The notes beneath the pieces are model-generated. The model searched no databases and was not told where the DNA came from. It saw only the letters and a program-made list of their open reading frames with translations. Below, piece by piece: positions 9,917 to 19,446 of a stretch of 64,000 nt of DNA. Source of the DNA: Paracoccaceae bacterium (GTDB lineage: Bacteria > Pseudomonadota > Alphaproteobacteria > Rhodobacterales > Rhodobacteraceae); assembly GCA_028874915.1 (NCBI GenBank), contig JAPPHA010000054.1, forward strand, positions 1 through 64,000. Direction: 5' to 3'. Position 1 is the stretch's first letter. Every line of letters starts with the position of its first letter. The position numbers and the translations under genes were made by a program.

Positions 9917-11364
9917 TGGTGCGGATTCACTTCCAACTTAACGGAGCTGCCATCGGTCTTGACGATCCGGATCCGACAGAAACCGTTCTCGACTGGCTCC
10001 GGATCCGAATGCGCCTGACGGGAACCAAGGAGGGCTGTAACGAGGGCGACTGCGGTGCCTGTACCGTGATGCTCACGATGCTCGCAAATGGCGGGTCTGT
10101 CGAACATCGGGCCATGAACGCCTGCGTGCTGTTCCTTCCGCAACTTGATGGCAAGGCGATCCGGACTGTCGAGGGGGCCGGAACACCGGAGGCGCCCCAC
10201 CCGGTCCAGGCCCGGATGATCGAGCACCACGGCAGCCAGTGCGGTTTCTGTACCCCGGGTTTCATCATGTCGATGGTGGCGGCCCATGCCTCAGGTCGGA
10301 CCGACCATGACGATGTCCTTGCAGGCAATCTCTGCCGCTGCACCGGTTACGCCCCGATCATTCGGGCTGCGGAAGCTGCTGAAACGGATCCACGGCCGGC
10401 CTGGCTGGAGGCCGACGCGGTGGCCGTGAGGACGATGGCCCGGGACCGGAAGCCGGCGACCACGGGAATGGAAGCCGTGGCCGGTCCGGCTCACGAAAGC
10501 GCGACTCCGGCGATGGTTCTCCCCGAGACGGCCGATCAACTGGCCGAATGGTACCGGGACCATCCCGACTGGACACTGGTTGGCGGCGCCACCGACCTCG
10601 GTCTCGTCGTCAACAAGGCACTGAAACCGATCTCTCCGGTCTGTTTTCTTTCCGGTGTCCGCGACCTCCAGACCCTGACGGCCGAGGACGGAGGTCTCCG
10701 GATCGGAGCCGCGGCGACCATGGCTGACCTTCGAGATGCCACCGCCGACCGCCACGCCGATCTTGCGGAACTCCTTCGACGCTTCGGTTCCGAACAGGTT
10801 CGCAATGCCGCCACCATCGGCGGCAATATCGCCAACGGCTCGCCGATCGGTGACGCAGCCCCTGCCCTGATTGCCCTCGACTGCACACTCACGCTCCGGC
10901 ATGGCGACGACCGGCGGGAGATCGCGCTCGAAGATTTCTTCCTCGCATACGGCCGCCAGGACATCCGCCCCGGAGAGTTCATCGAGTCGCTGTTTCTGCC
11001 GGCCCAGCCAGACCGGCTCCGATGCTACAAGCTGTCCCGGCGTTTCGACCAGGACATCACCGCCGTCCTCGGGTGTTTCAACATCACTGCCGAGGCGGGA
11101 CAGGTCGTTTCCGCCCGGATCGCCTTTGGCGGCATGGCAGGCACGCCCATGCGCGCACGCCACACCGAAGCCCTCCTCCTCGGGGAATCCTGGACCGTGG
11201 GCAATGTCCAACGGGCCTCCGCCGCGCTCGTGGAAGACTTCACTCCGATCTCCGATCTTCGGGCCTCCGCGAGCTACCGGATGCAGGCCGCCCGGAACAT
11301 GTTGCTCCGCTGTTTCCTGGAGGATACCGATTCGGCCCCAAGGATCCTGGACCAGGCACCATGA
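9916..11364 (+). CDS. xdhA: Xanthine dehydrogenase small subunit (2Fe-2S and FAD)
   Basis: Electron-transfer subunit of the molybdenum enzyme that oxidises hypoxanthine and xanthine to urate. The plant-type 2Fe-2S domain is at residues 1-80 with CNEGDCGAC near residue 41. The second, all-helical 2Fe-2S domain has CGFCTPGF near 108 and CRCTGY near 139. The FAD-binding domain follows from about residue 190, including ATIGGNIANGSPIGD. ATG 9916 overlaps the uraH stop by one base; a TTG one codon earlier is a less likely start. The stop overlaps xdhB by 4 bases (ATGA). Confidence 0.95.
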   Translation: MVRIHFQLNGAAIGLDDPDPTETVLDWLRIRMRLTGTKEGCNEGDCGACTVMLTMLANGGSVEHRAMNACVLFLPQLDGKAIRTVEGAGTPEAPHPVQARMIEHHGSQCGFCTPGFIMSMVAAHASGRTDHDDVLAGNLCRCTGYAPIIRAAEAAETDPRPAWLEADAVAVRTMARDRKPATTGMEAVAGPAHESATPAMVLPETADQLAEWYRDHPDWTLVGGATDLGLVVNKALKPISPVCFLSGVRDLQTLTAEDGGLRIGAAATMADLRDATADRHADLAELLRRFGSEQVRNAATIGGNIANGSPIGDAAPALIALDCTLTLRHGDDRREIALEDFFLAYGRQDIRPGEFIESLFLPAQPDRLRCYKLSRRFDQDITAVLGCFNITAEAGQVVSARIAFGGMAGTPMRARHTEALLLGESWTVGNVQRASAALVEDFTPISDLRASASYRMQAARNMLLRCFLEDTDSAPRILDQAP

Positions 11365-13739
11365 GCGCGACCGGAGGCCATCCTCATGAATCGGCGATGT
11401 CGCATGTCACCGGCACCGCCCTTTATCTTGATGACATTCCCTCACCCCGGGATTGCCTGCATCTCGCCTTCGGCCTCGCCTCCGTTTCCAGGGGACGCAT
11501 CGACCGAATGGATCTCGACCCGGTTCGCCAGGCGGACGGCGTGATCCGGGTCCTGACGTCGGCCGACCTGCCGGGGCCAGCCGACACATCTCCCGTCGCC
11601 CACGATGAACCGCTCCTCGCTTGCGACCACGTCAGCTTCCATGGCCAGCCGCTCTTTCTGGTCGCAGCGGAAAGCCACCGCGCCGCCAGACTCGCAGCGC
11701 GGCGCGGACGAATCGACCTCACTCCCGACGACCCGATCCTGACGATCGATGCGGCCATCGCTGCCGGGCCATCGGCGCGAATCGAAGACCCGGTAGTCTA
11801 CCTTAAAGGCGATCCCGAAGCCGCCATCGCCTCAGCGCCCCGGGCAATCTCCGGGCGAGTGGAAACGGGGGGGCAAGAACATTTCTACCTCGAAGGCCAG
11901 GCCGCCATGGCGATCCCGCAGGAGAGTGGGGGCATGTTCGTTCACAGTTCCTCGCAGCACCCCAGCGAGATCCAGGAAAAAGTGTCAGAGGCTCTCGGCC
12001 TGCCGCTCTCGGCGGTTCGAACGGAGGTCCGGCGCATGGGCGGCGGTTTCGGTGGAAAAGAGAGCCAATGCAATGCCCCGGCCATCGCCTGTGCGGTCAT
12101 GGCCCGGATTACCGGGCGCCCGTGCCGGATGCGCTACGACCGCGATGACGACATGGCCATCACTGGAAAGCGTCATGATTTCCGGATCGACTACCGGGTG
12201 GGATTCGACCGGTCAGGGCACATTCTCGGAATCGTTTTCGATCATTACGTCCGCTGCGGCTGGTCACAGGACCTGTCCGCCGCGGTCGCCGACCGCGCCA
12301 TGCTGCATGCCGACAATGCCTATCATCTGCCAAACGTCCGGATCACCTCGCACCGGTTGAGAACCCACACCGTCTCGGCCACGGCCTTCCGGGGGTTCGG
12401 CGGCCCCCAGGGAATGTTCGGCATCGAACATGTCATGGAACAGATGGCACGGACGCTCGGATGCGACCCGCTTGAGGTCCGGACGATCAACTTCTACCGT
12501 TCGGCCGGGCCCCTGGAGACCGGGACCTCCGGCGGAACGAATCGACTCGCACCGGCCCGCGCAGCCGAGGATGTCGAGACGACCCCGTATCACATGCCGA
12601 TCACGGACTCCGTAATTCGTGAGATCGTGGACGAACTCGCCGAGCGGTCGGACTATCACGCACGGAGGCAGTCCGTCTCCGTCTTCAACGCCAGGAACCC
12701 GACGCTCAAGCGCGGCCTCGCACTCACCCCGGTCAAATTCGGGATTTCCTTCACGCTCACGCATTACAATCAGGCAGGAGCCCTGGTCCACGTCTATCGT
12801 GACGGCTCCGTCCAATTGAACCACGGCGGCACCGAAATGGGCCAGGGCCTGTTTACCAAGGTCGCCCAGGTTGCCGCCACGACCTTCGGGCTGCCTCTCG
12901 AGGCGGTCCGGCTCACCGCCACCGATACAGGCAAGGTCCCCAACAGTTCGGCGACGGCCGCATCCTCGGGATCGGATCTCAACGGAATGGCCGTCCGGGC
13001 GGCGAGCGTCGAAATCCGTGACCGCATGGCGACGTTTCTCGCTGAGCGATGGCAACGCAAACCGTCCACCGTCCGTTTCGAGGCCGGGCGGGTCTGGTTC
13101 GGCGACGAATCGATTTCGTTTGGCGAGGCGGCGCGTCTTGCCTACGAAGGGCGGATCGCGCTGTCGGAAACCGGTTTCTACGCAACGCCGGACATTGCCT
13201 GGGACCGGCGCAACGGCCGGGGCCGCCCCTTTTATTACTTTGCCTATGGTGCCGCCGTCACCGAGGTGGTGATCGACACCCTGTCGGGGGAGTCGCGAAT
13301 TCTCCGGACCGATATTCTTCACGATGCCGGACGTTCACTGAACCCGGCCATCGACATTGGGCAGATCGAAGGCGGCTATGTGCAAGGCGCCGGGTGGCTG
13401 ACGACCGAGGAACTGGTCTGGGATGCCGGGGGGCGTCTCCTTACCCATGCCCCTTCGACCTACAAGATTCCCGCCTGTTCCGATCGGCCGATCATCTTCA
13501 ACGTGTCGCTCTTCGACAATACCAACCGGGAAGACACCATCTTCCGGTCGAAAGCGACCGGCGAGCCGCCGTTAATGCTCGGGATTTCCGCCTTCATGGC
13601 CATCAGTGATGCTGTCGCCGCCTGTGGCAACCGGGGAGTCGAAACGGAAACTGAAGGCGACTTCTCCGGACTTGACGCCCCCGCCACCCCGGAACGCGTG
13701 TTGCGGGCGATCGGCCGGCTTCGGGGCGAACACTGGTGA
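11361..13739 (+). CDS. xdhB: Xanthine dehydrogenase molybdenum-binding subunit
   Basis: Catalytic subunit (792 residues) that hydroxylates purines at the molybdenum cofactor. Recognisable segments are GQEHFYLEGQAA, RRMGGGFGGKE (cofactor binding), TAFRGFGGPQGM and the C-terminal KATGEPPLMLGIS. The Glu in that last segment (about residue 735) is the conserved catalytic base of the family. The start ATG lies in an ATGA overlap with xdhA and the stop in a GTGA overlap with xdhC, so expression is tightly coupled. Confidence 0.95.
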   Translation: MSATGGHPHESAMSHVTGTALYLDDIPSPRDCLHLAFGLASVSRGRIDRMDLDPVRQADGVIRVLTSADLPGPADTSPVAHDEPLLACDHVSFHGQPLFLVAAESHRAARLAARRGRIDLTPDDPILTIDAAIAAGPSARIEDPVVYLKGDPEAAIASAPRAISGRVETGGQEHFYLEGQAAMAIPQESGGMFVHSSSQHPSEIQEKVSEALGLPLSAVRTEVRRMGGGFGGKESQCNAPAIACAVMARITGRPCRMRYDRDDDMAITGKRHDFRIDYRVGFDRSGHILGIVFDHYVRCGWSQDLSAAVADRAMLHADNAYHLPNVRITSHRLRTHTVSATAFRGFGGPQGMFGIEHVMEQMARTLGCDPLEVRTINFYRSAGPLETGTSGGTNRLAPARAAEDVETTPYHMPITDSVIREIVDELAERSDYHARRQSVSVFNARNPTLKRGLALTPVKFGISFTLTHYNQAGALVHVYRDGSVQLNHGGTEMGQGLFTKVAQVAATTFGLPLEAVRLTATDTGKVPNSSATAASSGSDLNGMAVRAASVEIRDRMATFLAERWQRKPSTVRFEAGRVWFGDESISFGEAARLAYEGRIALSETGFYATPDIAWDRRNGRGRPFYYFAYGAAVTEVVIDTLSGESRILRTDILHDAGRSLNPAIDIGQIEGGYVQGAGWLTTEELVWDAGGRLLTHAPSTYKIPACSDRPIIFNVSLFDNTNREDTIFRSKATGEPPLMLGISAFMAISDAVAACGNRGVETETEGDFSGLDAPATPERVLRAIGRLRGEHW

Positions 13740-14743
13740 CCGGACTCGACCTCCACGCGCTCAGCGAAGCCGTCGACCGTCATGGCCGGATCGCCAGGGC
13801 AGTGATCGTCGATCATCGCGGATCGACGCCCCGCGAGACCGGAACGTCGATGCTGGTATGGCCGAACGGTCAATCGGGCACCATTGGCGGTGGTGCACTC
13901 GAATTCGCAGTCGCCGACGACGCACGGCGGCTGCTGGACGGGAGCGGCAACCGGCGGCTGTTGAGGATCCCGCTCGGTCCAGGCATCGGGCAGTGCTGCG
14001 GTGGCTCCCTGTCGGTGGCGATCGAGGTTTTCGACGGAGACTGTCTTCCCGCTCTCGAGGGTGGTGACTCGAATGACGGCCCCGGCGTCCCGGTGTTTGC
14101 CCGGGAATTCGACCAAGGCGACGGCGGCTGCGGATCCGCAGGATCTGGCTCTGCCGCTCCGCGCCGGGTCCGAAGACGGATCCGCGACATCCGTTCCGGC
14201 GCCGCTCCCCCGAGACTCGCATGGGTCGACGGCTGGCTGGTCGAACCGCTGACGCGCCCGGAACGCGAAATCTGGATATATGGTGCAGGCCATGTGGGAC
14301 GAGCCCTCGTCGCGACGCTGTCGGACCTGCCCTTTGCGCTCACCTGGGTCGACATCAACCGGGAACGATTTCCGGCAGACATTGACGCCTCTGTGCGGGT
14401 CCTTGTCACTTGCGGCGAAACCGCCAGCCATGTTGACCGGGCTCCGGACCGTGCCGACCACCTGGTTCTGACCCACAGCCATGCCCTGGATCTCGACATC
14501 TGCGACAAGATTCTCCGCCGGCCATTCCGGTCGCTGGGCCTGATCGGATCCCGGACCAAGCGTCGCCGGTTCGCCGGTCGCCTGCGCGTCCTCGGACATG
14601 ATGATGACACCATCGCTCGCCTGACCTGTCCGATCGGAATCCCGGAACTCGGCAAGCATCCGCGAAACATTGCCATTGGCGTCGCCGTAACGTTACTCAA
14701 GGGGGACGGTCCGGGCGACGGCAGCGGGGGGGCTACGGATTGA
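13736..14743 (+). CDS. xdhC: Xanthine dehydrogenase accessory protein
   Basis: XdhC binds the molybdenum cofactor, promotes its sulfuration and delivers it to XdhB. The 335-residue protein has the XdhC/CoxI domain first (IVDHRGSTPRETGTSMLVW, GTIGGGALEF, GIGQCCGG) and a Rossmann-type C-terminal domain (IWIYGAGHVGRALV, LIGSRTKRRRF). A low-complexity Gly/Ser/Arg linker lies near residues 120-160. Translation begins at GTG 13736, overlapping the xdhB stop, and ends overlapping the ABC transporter start. Confidence 0.92.
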   Translation: MTGLDLHALSEAVDRHGRIARAVIVDHRGSTPRETGTSMLVWPNGQSGTIGGGALEFAVADDARRLLDGSGNRRLLRIPLGPGIGQCCGGSLSVAIEVFDGDCLPALEGGDSNDGPGVPVFAREFDQGDGGCGSAGSGSAAPRRVRRRIRDIRSGAAPPRLAWVDGWLVEPLTRPEREIWIYGAGHVGRALVATLSDLPFALTWVDINRERFPADIDASVRVLVTCGETASHVDRAPDRADHLVLTHSHALDLDICDKILRRPFRSLGLIGSRTKRRRFAGRLRVLGHDDDTIARLTCPIGIPELGKHPRNIAIGVAVTLLKGDGPGDGSGGATD

Positions 14744-16260
14744 CAACACTTCTCGATGTCCGGGGCATGACCAAGGCCTATCCCGGAGTCCTCGCCTGTG
14801 ACGGCATCGCCTTTGATATCCGTGAGGGCGAAATTCACGCCCTCCTCGGCGAAAACGGCGCCGGCAAGTCGACCCTGGTAAAAATGATCTACGGGCTCGT
14901 TCGGCCGGACTCGGGCGAAATGCGGCTCGGCGGCACGCTCTTCGCACCACCGGAGCCCCGTGCTGCGCTGGCCGACGGCGTGGCCATGGTGTTTCAGCAT
15001 TTCTCGCTGTTCGAAGCCCTCACCGTCGCCGAGAACATTGCGCTCGGCATGGATGATCCGCCGAACGCCGCAACGCTGGTGAAGAGGATCCGCGACGTTT
15101 CCACCAGCTACGGGCTGGCGGTTGACCCCGATCGAATCGTCGGCGACCTGTCGGCAGGCGAACGCCAGCGTGTGGAAATCGTTCGCTGCCTGCTGCAGTC
15201 GCCGCGAATCCTGATCATGGACGAGCCAACCTCGGTCCTGACGCCTCAGGAGGTGGCGCTCCTGTTCCGGACGCTGAAGACCCTGGCCGCGGAAGGAACG
15301 TCGATTCTCTACATCTCCCACAAGCTGGAAGAGATCCGCATTCTCTGCGACAGGGCAACGATCCTCCGAAACGGCCAGGTGGTCGCGACATGCATCCCTG
15401 CCGGGGAAACGGCCCGCAGCCTGGCGGCCATGATGGTGGGATCCGGGCTGGCGGTGCCGGAAAAGCACAGGGCGAAACCCGGGGAGACCCTTCTTGAGAT
15501 CTCCGGCCTCTCGATGCGATCCATGAGTCCCTTCGGGACCCGACTCAAGGACATCACATTCTCGTTGCGCGCCGGTGAGGTCCTCGGAATCGCGGGCGTC
15601 GCCGGCAACGGACAGGACGAACTGCTGCTGGCACTCTCCGGCGAGGAACGCTCGCCGCCGGGAACGATCATGCTCGCCAGCCGGGATGTCGGCCCACTCG
15701 GCCCCAGTGCCCGGCGTTATCTCGGATTGCTCGCCGCCCCCGAGCAGCGTCTTGGACACGCGGCGGCCCCGGACATGTCACTGTCCGAGAACGCACTGAT
15801 CACCGCCGCTGTGCGCCGTCGTCTGGTCCGGCGCGGATGGAGTGGCCTCATCGACTGGCCGGCGACAGACCGATACGCCCATGAGGTCATCACCGCTTTC
15901 GACGTCCGGACCCCGGGGGTGACCAATGCTGCGAAGTCGCTGTCGGGCGGCAATCTCCAGAAGTTCGTCATCGGCCGCGAGATTCTTCAGGACCCGCGTG
16001 TACTCGTCGTCAACCAGCCGACCTGGGGGGTCGATGCCGCTGCGGCCGCGGCCATTCGCATTGCCCTGATCGAACTCGCTGAGCAGGGAACCGGAGTGCT
16101 GGTGATCAGCCAGGACCTGGACGAGTTGATGGAGATTTCGGACAGTTTTTCCGTCATCGCCGGCGGTCGGCTTACGGCCCCCCAGCCGACCCGCGGCGCC
16201 ACGGTCGAGGACATTGGCCTTCTGATGGGCAGTACCGGAGCCAGCGATGCTGCGGCTTGA
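14740..16260 (+). CDS. Nucleoside/purine-type ABC transporter, ATPase
   Basis: A 506-residue protein with two nucleotide-binding domains, as in BMP-type nucleoside importers (YufO/NupA-like) and ribose importers. The N-terminal domain is canonical: GENGAGKST, LSAGERQRVE and ILIMDEPT. The C-terminal domain has a degenerate Walker A (GVAGNGQDELL) but keeps LSGGNLQK and NQPTWGVD. TTG 14740 overlaps the xdhC stop; an in-frame ATG at 14767 would shorten it by 9 residues. Co-transcription with xanthine dehydrogenase suggests uptake of purine bases or nucleosides to feed degradation. Confidence 0.9.
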   Translation: MTTLLDVRGMTKAYPGVLACDGIAFDIREGEIHALLGENGAGKSTLVKMIYGLVRPDSGEMRLGGTLFAPPEPRAALADGVAMVFQHFSLFEALTVAENIALGMDDPPNAATLVKRIRDVSTSYGLAVDPDRIVGDLSAGERQRVEIVRCLLQSPRILIMDEPTSVLTPQEVALLFRTLKTLAAEGTSILYISHKLEEIRILCDRATILRNGQVVATCIPAGETARSLAAMMVGSGLAVPEKHRAKPGETLLEISGLSMRSMSPFGTRLKDITFSLRAGEVLGIAGVAGNGQDELLLALSGEERSPPGTIMLASRDVGPLGPSARRYLGLLAAPEQRLGHAAAPDMSLSENALITAAVRRRLVRRGWSGLIDWPATDRYAHEVITAFDVRTPGVTNAAKSLSGGNLQKFVIGREILQDPRVLVVNQPTWGVDAAAAAAIRIALIELAEQGTGVLVISQDLDELMEISDSFSVIAGGRLTAPQPTRGATVEDIGLLMGSTGASDAAA

Positions 16261-17416
16261 ACCGAGACCGGAACCGTCGCGCCGGATGCTGGCGCTGACG
16301 CCCTTCGCCGCCGTCTTGCTGACCATGCTGGCGGGAGGATTCCTGTTCGCCTCTCTCGGAACCAACCCTCTGGACGCGATCCGTGTATTCTTCTGGGATC
16401 CGCTCTTCGACAGCACCGTGGCCAGTTACACGCGACCACAACTGCTGGTGAAGGCCGCGCCGCTGATCATCATCGCTCTCGGACTCTCCTTCGGATTCCG
16501 GGCGGGAATCTGGAACATCGGTGCCGAAGGGCAATTCATCATGGGCGCCATCGTCGGCGGGTCCGCGGGCCTTGCCGTCTATCCTGCGGAAGGCGTCTGG
16601 GTTTTCCCGATGATGGTTGCCGCCGGAGCCCTGGGCGGACTGCTCTGGGCGATGATCCCGGCGATCCTGAAGATCCGCTTCAATGCGAACGAAATCCTGG
16701 TTTCGCTGATGCTGGTCTATGTGGCCTTCAACATCCTGGCCGGGTTGGTCACCGGACGACTCCGGGATCCGGACGGTTTCAACTGGCCCGAGAGCCGCAA
16801 CTTTCAGGCCTATCCGAGCGCTCACAACGCGGAACTCTTCGCCGGAACCGGAGTTCATGTTGGCGTCATCGTGATGGCCGTGCTGGTGCTCCTCTGCCAC
16901 CTGGTTCTCCGCAACCACATCTTCGGCTTCCATGTCCGCCTCGCCGGTCAGTCGCGGCAGGCGGCGCGTTTTGCCGGAATCAACCCACACGTGCTGACAG
17001 CGCTCTGCCTGGGTCTCTCCGGCGCTTTTGCGGGACTCGCGGGGTTGTTCGAGCTCGCGGGTCCGGCCGGAAAGCTGTCGACCAATTTTCCCTTGGGCTA
17101 TGGGTTTACCGCCATCATCGTCGCCTTTCTCGGCCGGTTGCATCCAATCGGCATCCTGCTGGCCGGGCTGCTGATGGCGCTGACCTATATTGGCGGAGAA
17201 CTCGCCCAGTTCATGCTCAATGTTCCGGCTGCCGCCGTCCAGGTGTTCCAGGGCATGCTGCTCTTTTTCCTGCTGGCCGTCGACTTCCTGGTCAACTACC
17301 GGATTCGCGTCCGTCTCCGCCCACCTGAAGACACGGGGGCCGCGCCCGGAACCGAGACCCGGGGCGACACCGTCAACGGTCCCGGCCCGGGGAAATCCGG
17401 GGAGGAACCGGCGTGA
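16247..17416 (+). CDS. Nucleoside/purine-type ABC transporter, permease 1
   Basis: A 389-residue integral membrane protein of the BPD_transp_2 family (YufP/NupB-like), with about eight to ten hydrophobic segments. The family mark GIWNIGAEGQFIMGAIVGG lies near residue 85 and FNANEILVSLMLVYVA near 145. The start overlaps the ATPase gene by 14 bases. The C-terminus is a Pro/Gly-rich hydrophilic tail after the last membrane segment. It forms the channel with the next gene product. Confidence 0.9.
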   Translation: MLRLEPRPEPSRRMLALTPFAAVLLTMLAGGFLFASLGTNPLDAIRVFFWDPLFDSTVASYTRPQLLVKAAPLIIIALGLSFGFRAGIWNIGAEGQFIMGAIVGGSAGLAVYPAEGVWVFPMMVAAGALGGLLWAMIPAILKIRFNANEILVSLMLVYVAFNILAGLVTGRLRDPDGFNWPESRNFQAYPSAHNAELFAGTGVHVGVIVMAVLVLLCHLVLRNHIFGFHVRLAGQSRQAARFAGINPHVLTALCLGLSGAFAGLAGLFELAGPAGKLSTNFPLGYGFTAIIVAFLGRLHPIGILLAGLLMALTYIGGELAQFMLNVPAAAVQVFQGMLLFFLLAVDFLVNYRIRVRLRPPEDTGAAPGTETRGDTVNGPGPGKSGEEPA

Positions 17417-18348
17417 TCGATCTCGCGGGTCTGTCTCCCGCGGCTCTCGTGGCCAGCCTGATGGTTGCCGCGACACCCATCATGCTCGCCGCCATCGGCG
17501 AGCTCGTGGTGGAGAAATCCGGGGTTCTTAACCTCGGCGTCGAGGGCATGATGATCATCGGTGCCGTCTGCGGGTTCGTCGCCGCCGTCGAGACCGGGTC
17601 TCCCGTCGTCGGCCTCTGCGCCGCCATCGCCGGTGGCATGCTGCTTGCGCTGATCTTTGCCGTACTCACCCAGGTCCTGTTGTCGAACCAGGTGGCAACC
17701 GGGTTGGCCCTGACCCTGTTCGGGCTCGGTTTGGCGGCCATGATGGGCCAGAGTTACGCTGGCATCAAACCTCCGCCGACGCCGCGACTCGACGTTCCGG
17801 TCCTCTCTGACCTTCCGGGTCTCGGGCCCATACTGTTTTCCCATGACGGAGTTCTCTACCTGTCGATCGCCGTGGTGTTCGGTGTCTGGCTTTTCCTGCG
17901 GCAGAGTCGCGCCGGACTTGTGCTTCGCGCCACAGGCGAAAACCATGACGCGGCCCATGCACTGGGGTACAAAGTGGTCCGCATCCGCATTGCCGCCATT
18001 CTCTTCGGCGGCGCCATGGCCGGACTCGGGGGCGCCTATCTGTCCCTGATCCGGGTTCCACAATGGACTGAGGGCATGACCGCGGGCGCCGGCTGGATCG
18101 CGCTCGCCATCGTCGTCTTCGCCGCCTGGAAACCCTGGCGGATCCTGATCGGCGCCTATCTCTTCGGCGGCGTGACGATGCTGCAGCTCAATCTTCAGGC
18201 GATTGGCGTCGGCATCGGCGTGGCGTATCTGTCGATGGCGCCTTACATTGTAACCATTCTGGTGCTGGTCATCATGTCGGCGGACCGTCGGCGGGCCAGT
18301 CTCAATGCGCCGGCTTGCCTCGGACGGGCATTCCACGCTTCAACCTGA
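17413..18348 (+). CDS. Nucleoside/purine-type ABC transporter, permease 2
   Basis: A 311-residue second permease (YufQ/NupC-like). It carries the paired family mark EKSGVLNLGVEGMMIIGA near residue 36 and TGENHDAAHALGYKV near 175. GTG 17413 overlaps the previous stop by 4 bases. This ends the uninterrupted purine operon that starts with uraH at 9569. The substrate-binding protein expected next follows only after a 1.1 kb gap with a decayed toxin gene. Confidence 0.9.
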   Translation: MIDLAGLSPAALVASLMVAATPIMLAAIGELVVEKSGVLNLGVEGMMIIGAVCGFVAAVETGSPVVGLCAAIAGGMLLALIFAVLTQVLLSNQVATGLALTLFGLGLAAMMGQSYAGIKPPPTPRLDVPVLSDLPGLGPILFSHDGVLYLSIAVVFGVWLFLRQSRAGLVLRATGENHDAAHALGYKVVRIRIAAILFGGAMAGLGGAYLSLIRVPQWTEGMTAGAGWIALAIVVFAAWKPWRILIGAYLFGGVTMLQLNLQAIGVGIGVAYLSMAPYIVTILVLVIMSADRRRASLNAPACLGRAFHAST

Positions 18349-18640
18349 TCTTACGAGAAGCACCGGCTCATCCCGGATTCCGCCAATTCCCACGTCCGTT
18401 CGGAAAGTCTTCGGCGAGAATCGCGGTGGTCAGAATGACGGCGGTTGGACACTCTCGAACATAGTCCCCGAATCAACGCGATGGCACTATCGCCAGACTT
18501 CATTCGTGGAACGCGTGAAATGTAAGGACAGTGTTGCGTTCAGCCGGGAGGTGGATGTGGCAATCCGAGCCAGGAACGTGGCCGAGGCGCGCAACGACTT
18601 CGCTGCGGCTCTTGCCCGGGTTTTCGAGATCGCACCCAAC

Positions 18641-18846
18641 CAGGAAGTCTGTCGCATTCACGCTGTTCACGGCGTTCTTGAATTCCGAATACGCGGCAGC
18701 CAGCCACATCGCGATGCAAATGAAAGATCCCAACGGCACATTGACGGTTCCTGTGCCCGATCATCGGGAACTTCGTACCGCCAAAGCTGCCGTCTATCGT
18801 TCACCAGTCAGGCGTGCCGCGTTCCGCGTTCGAGGAAAGGCAATAG
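18641..18846 (+). pseudogene. Decayed HicA-type toxin gene
   Basis: Three successive reading frames together spell a HicA mRNA interferase. From 18641 the frame reads QEVCRIHAVHGVLEFRIRGS. At 18697-18706 the bases GCCA are duplicated; removing one copy continues the frame as GSHIAMQMKDPNG and LTVPVPDHRELRT, with the HicA GSH motif restored. A second shift near 18780 continues as KLPSIVHQSGVPRSAFEERQ and ends at TAG 18844-18846. The order GSH, VPVPDHRELR, L-x-S-I-V-x-Q-S-G-V matches HicA. No HicB antitoxin was recognised on either side. It is inactive as read, unless the shifts are sequencing errors. The 290 bases before it (18349-18640) hold no recognisable gene. Confidence 0.7.
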
Positions 18847-19446
18847 TCGCAGACGCCAAAAGTGACCGAGCGGAAGGCGTTCGATAGACAATCGTTCAAC
18901 AAGAAATGTCCAGAGTCGTCTGACATTTCAATTGGGCGTTCCGGTTGGATGACGTGGCTGTCGGTTAGCCTCGATTGGTTCGGAGATCTGGCGAATTCTG
19001 AACATCGGTCGCGTCGCAAACCTTTCGTTTCGGGGACCCGGTTCCCAATCACAACTCGAATTCAGGAAGTCGCCAACCGGATCGCAATCTGAATTCCTCG
19101 ACCCTGTGACGACACAATTCGGATGCGATCGGCAGGATGGCAACCACCGACGGCGCGAAGTCCATGCAGGTGGAAACAGCGATCGAAACCCCGTTTCGCT
19201 GGCAGGGTGATCACGGCAGAGGAGATCGGTGTCGGCATATCCGGTTGCCTATTCGTCTTTGGCTCCGTATCTCGTTACCATTCGAATGCTAGCCGTGATG
19301 TCAGTCATTGTGCCGGCGATCCGTCGGCGGGCCAGCTTCGATGGACCTGCTTGAACGGGCCGTGCGCACATTACGCCTGTCCGACAGCAGTGTTGCCGGC
19401 CGTTGCGGCCCGGCAATCGAATGAAGACCACAGGGAGGAAACACAC
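18847..19446. other. Leader region of the BMP gene, no gene recognised
   Basis: About 0.6 kb between the hicA relic and the BMP binding-protein gene. No convincing coding sequence was found. The promoter of the downstream gene must lie here, but no clear -35/-10 pair stands out. A very strong GGGAGGAAA ribosome-binding site sits just before 19447. Confidence 0.5.

Noticed and set aside
13870-15759. 629-codon open frame on the minus strand
   Set aside because: It is antisense to xdhC and the transporter ATPase, whose motifs are unambiguous.
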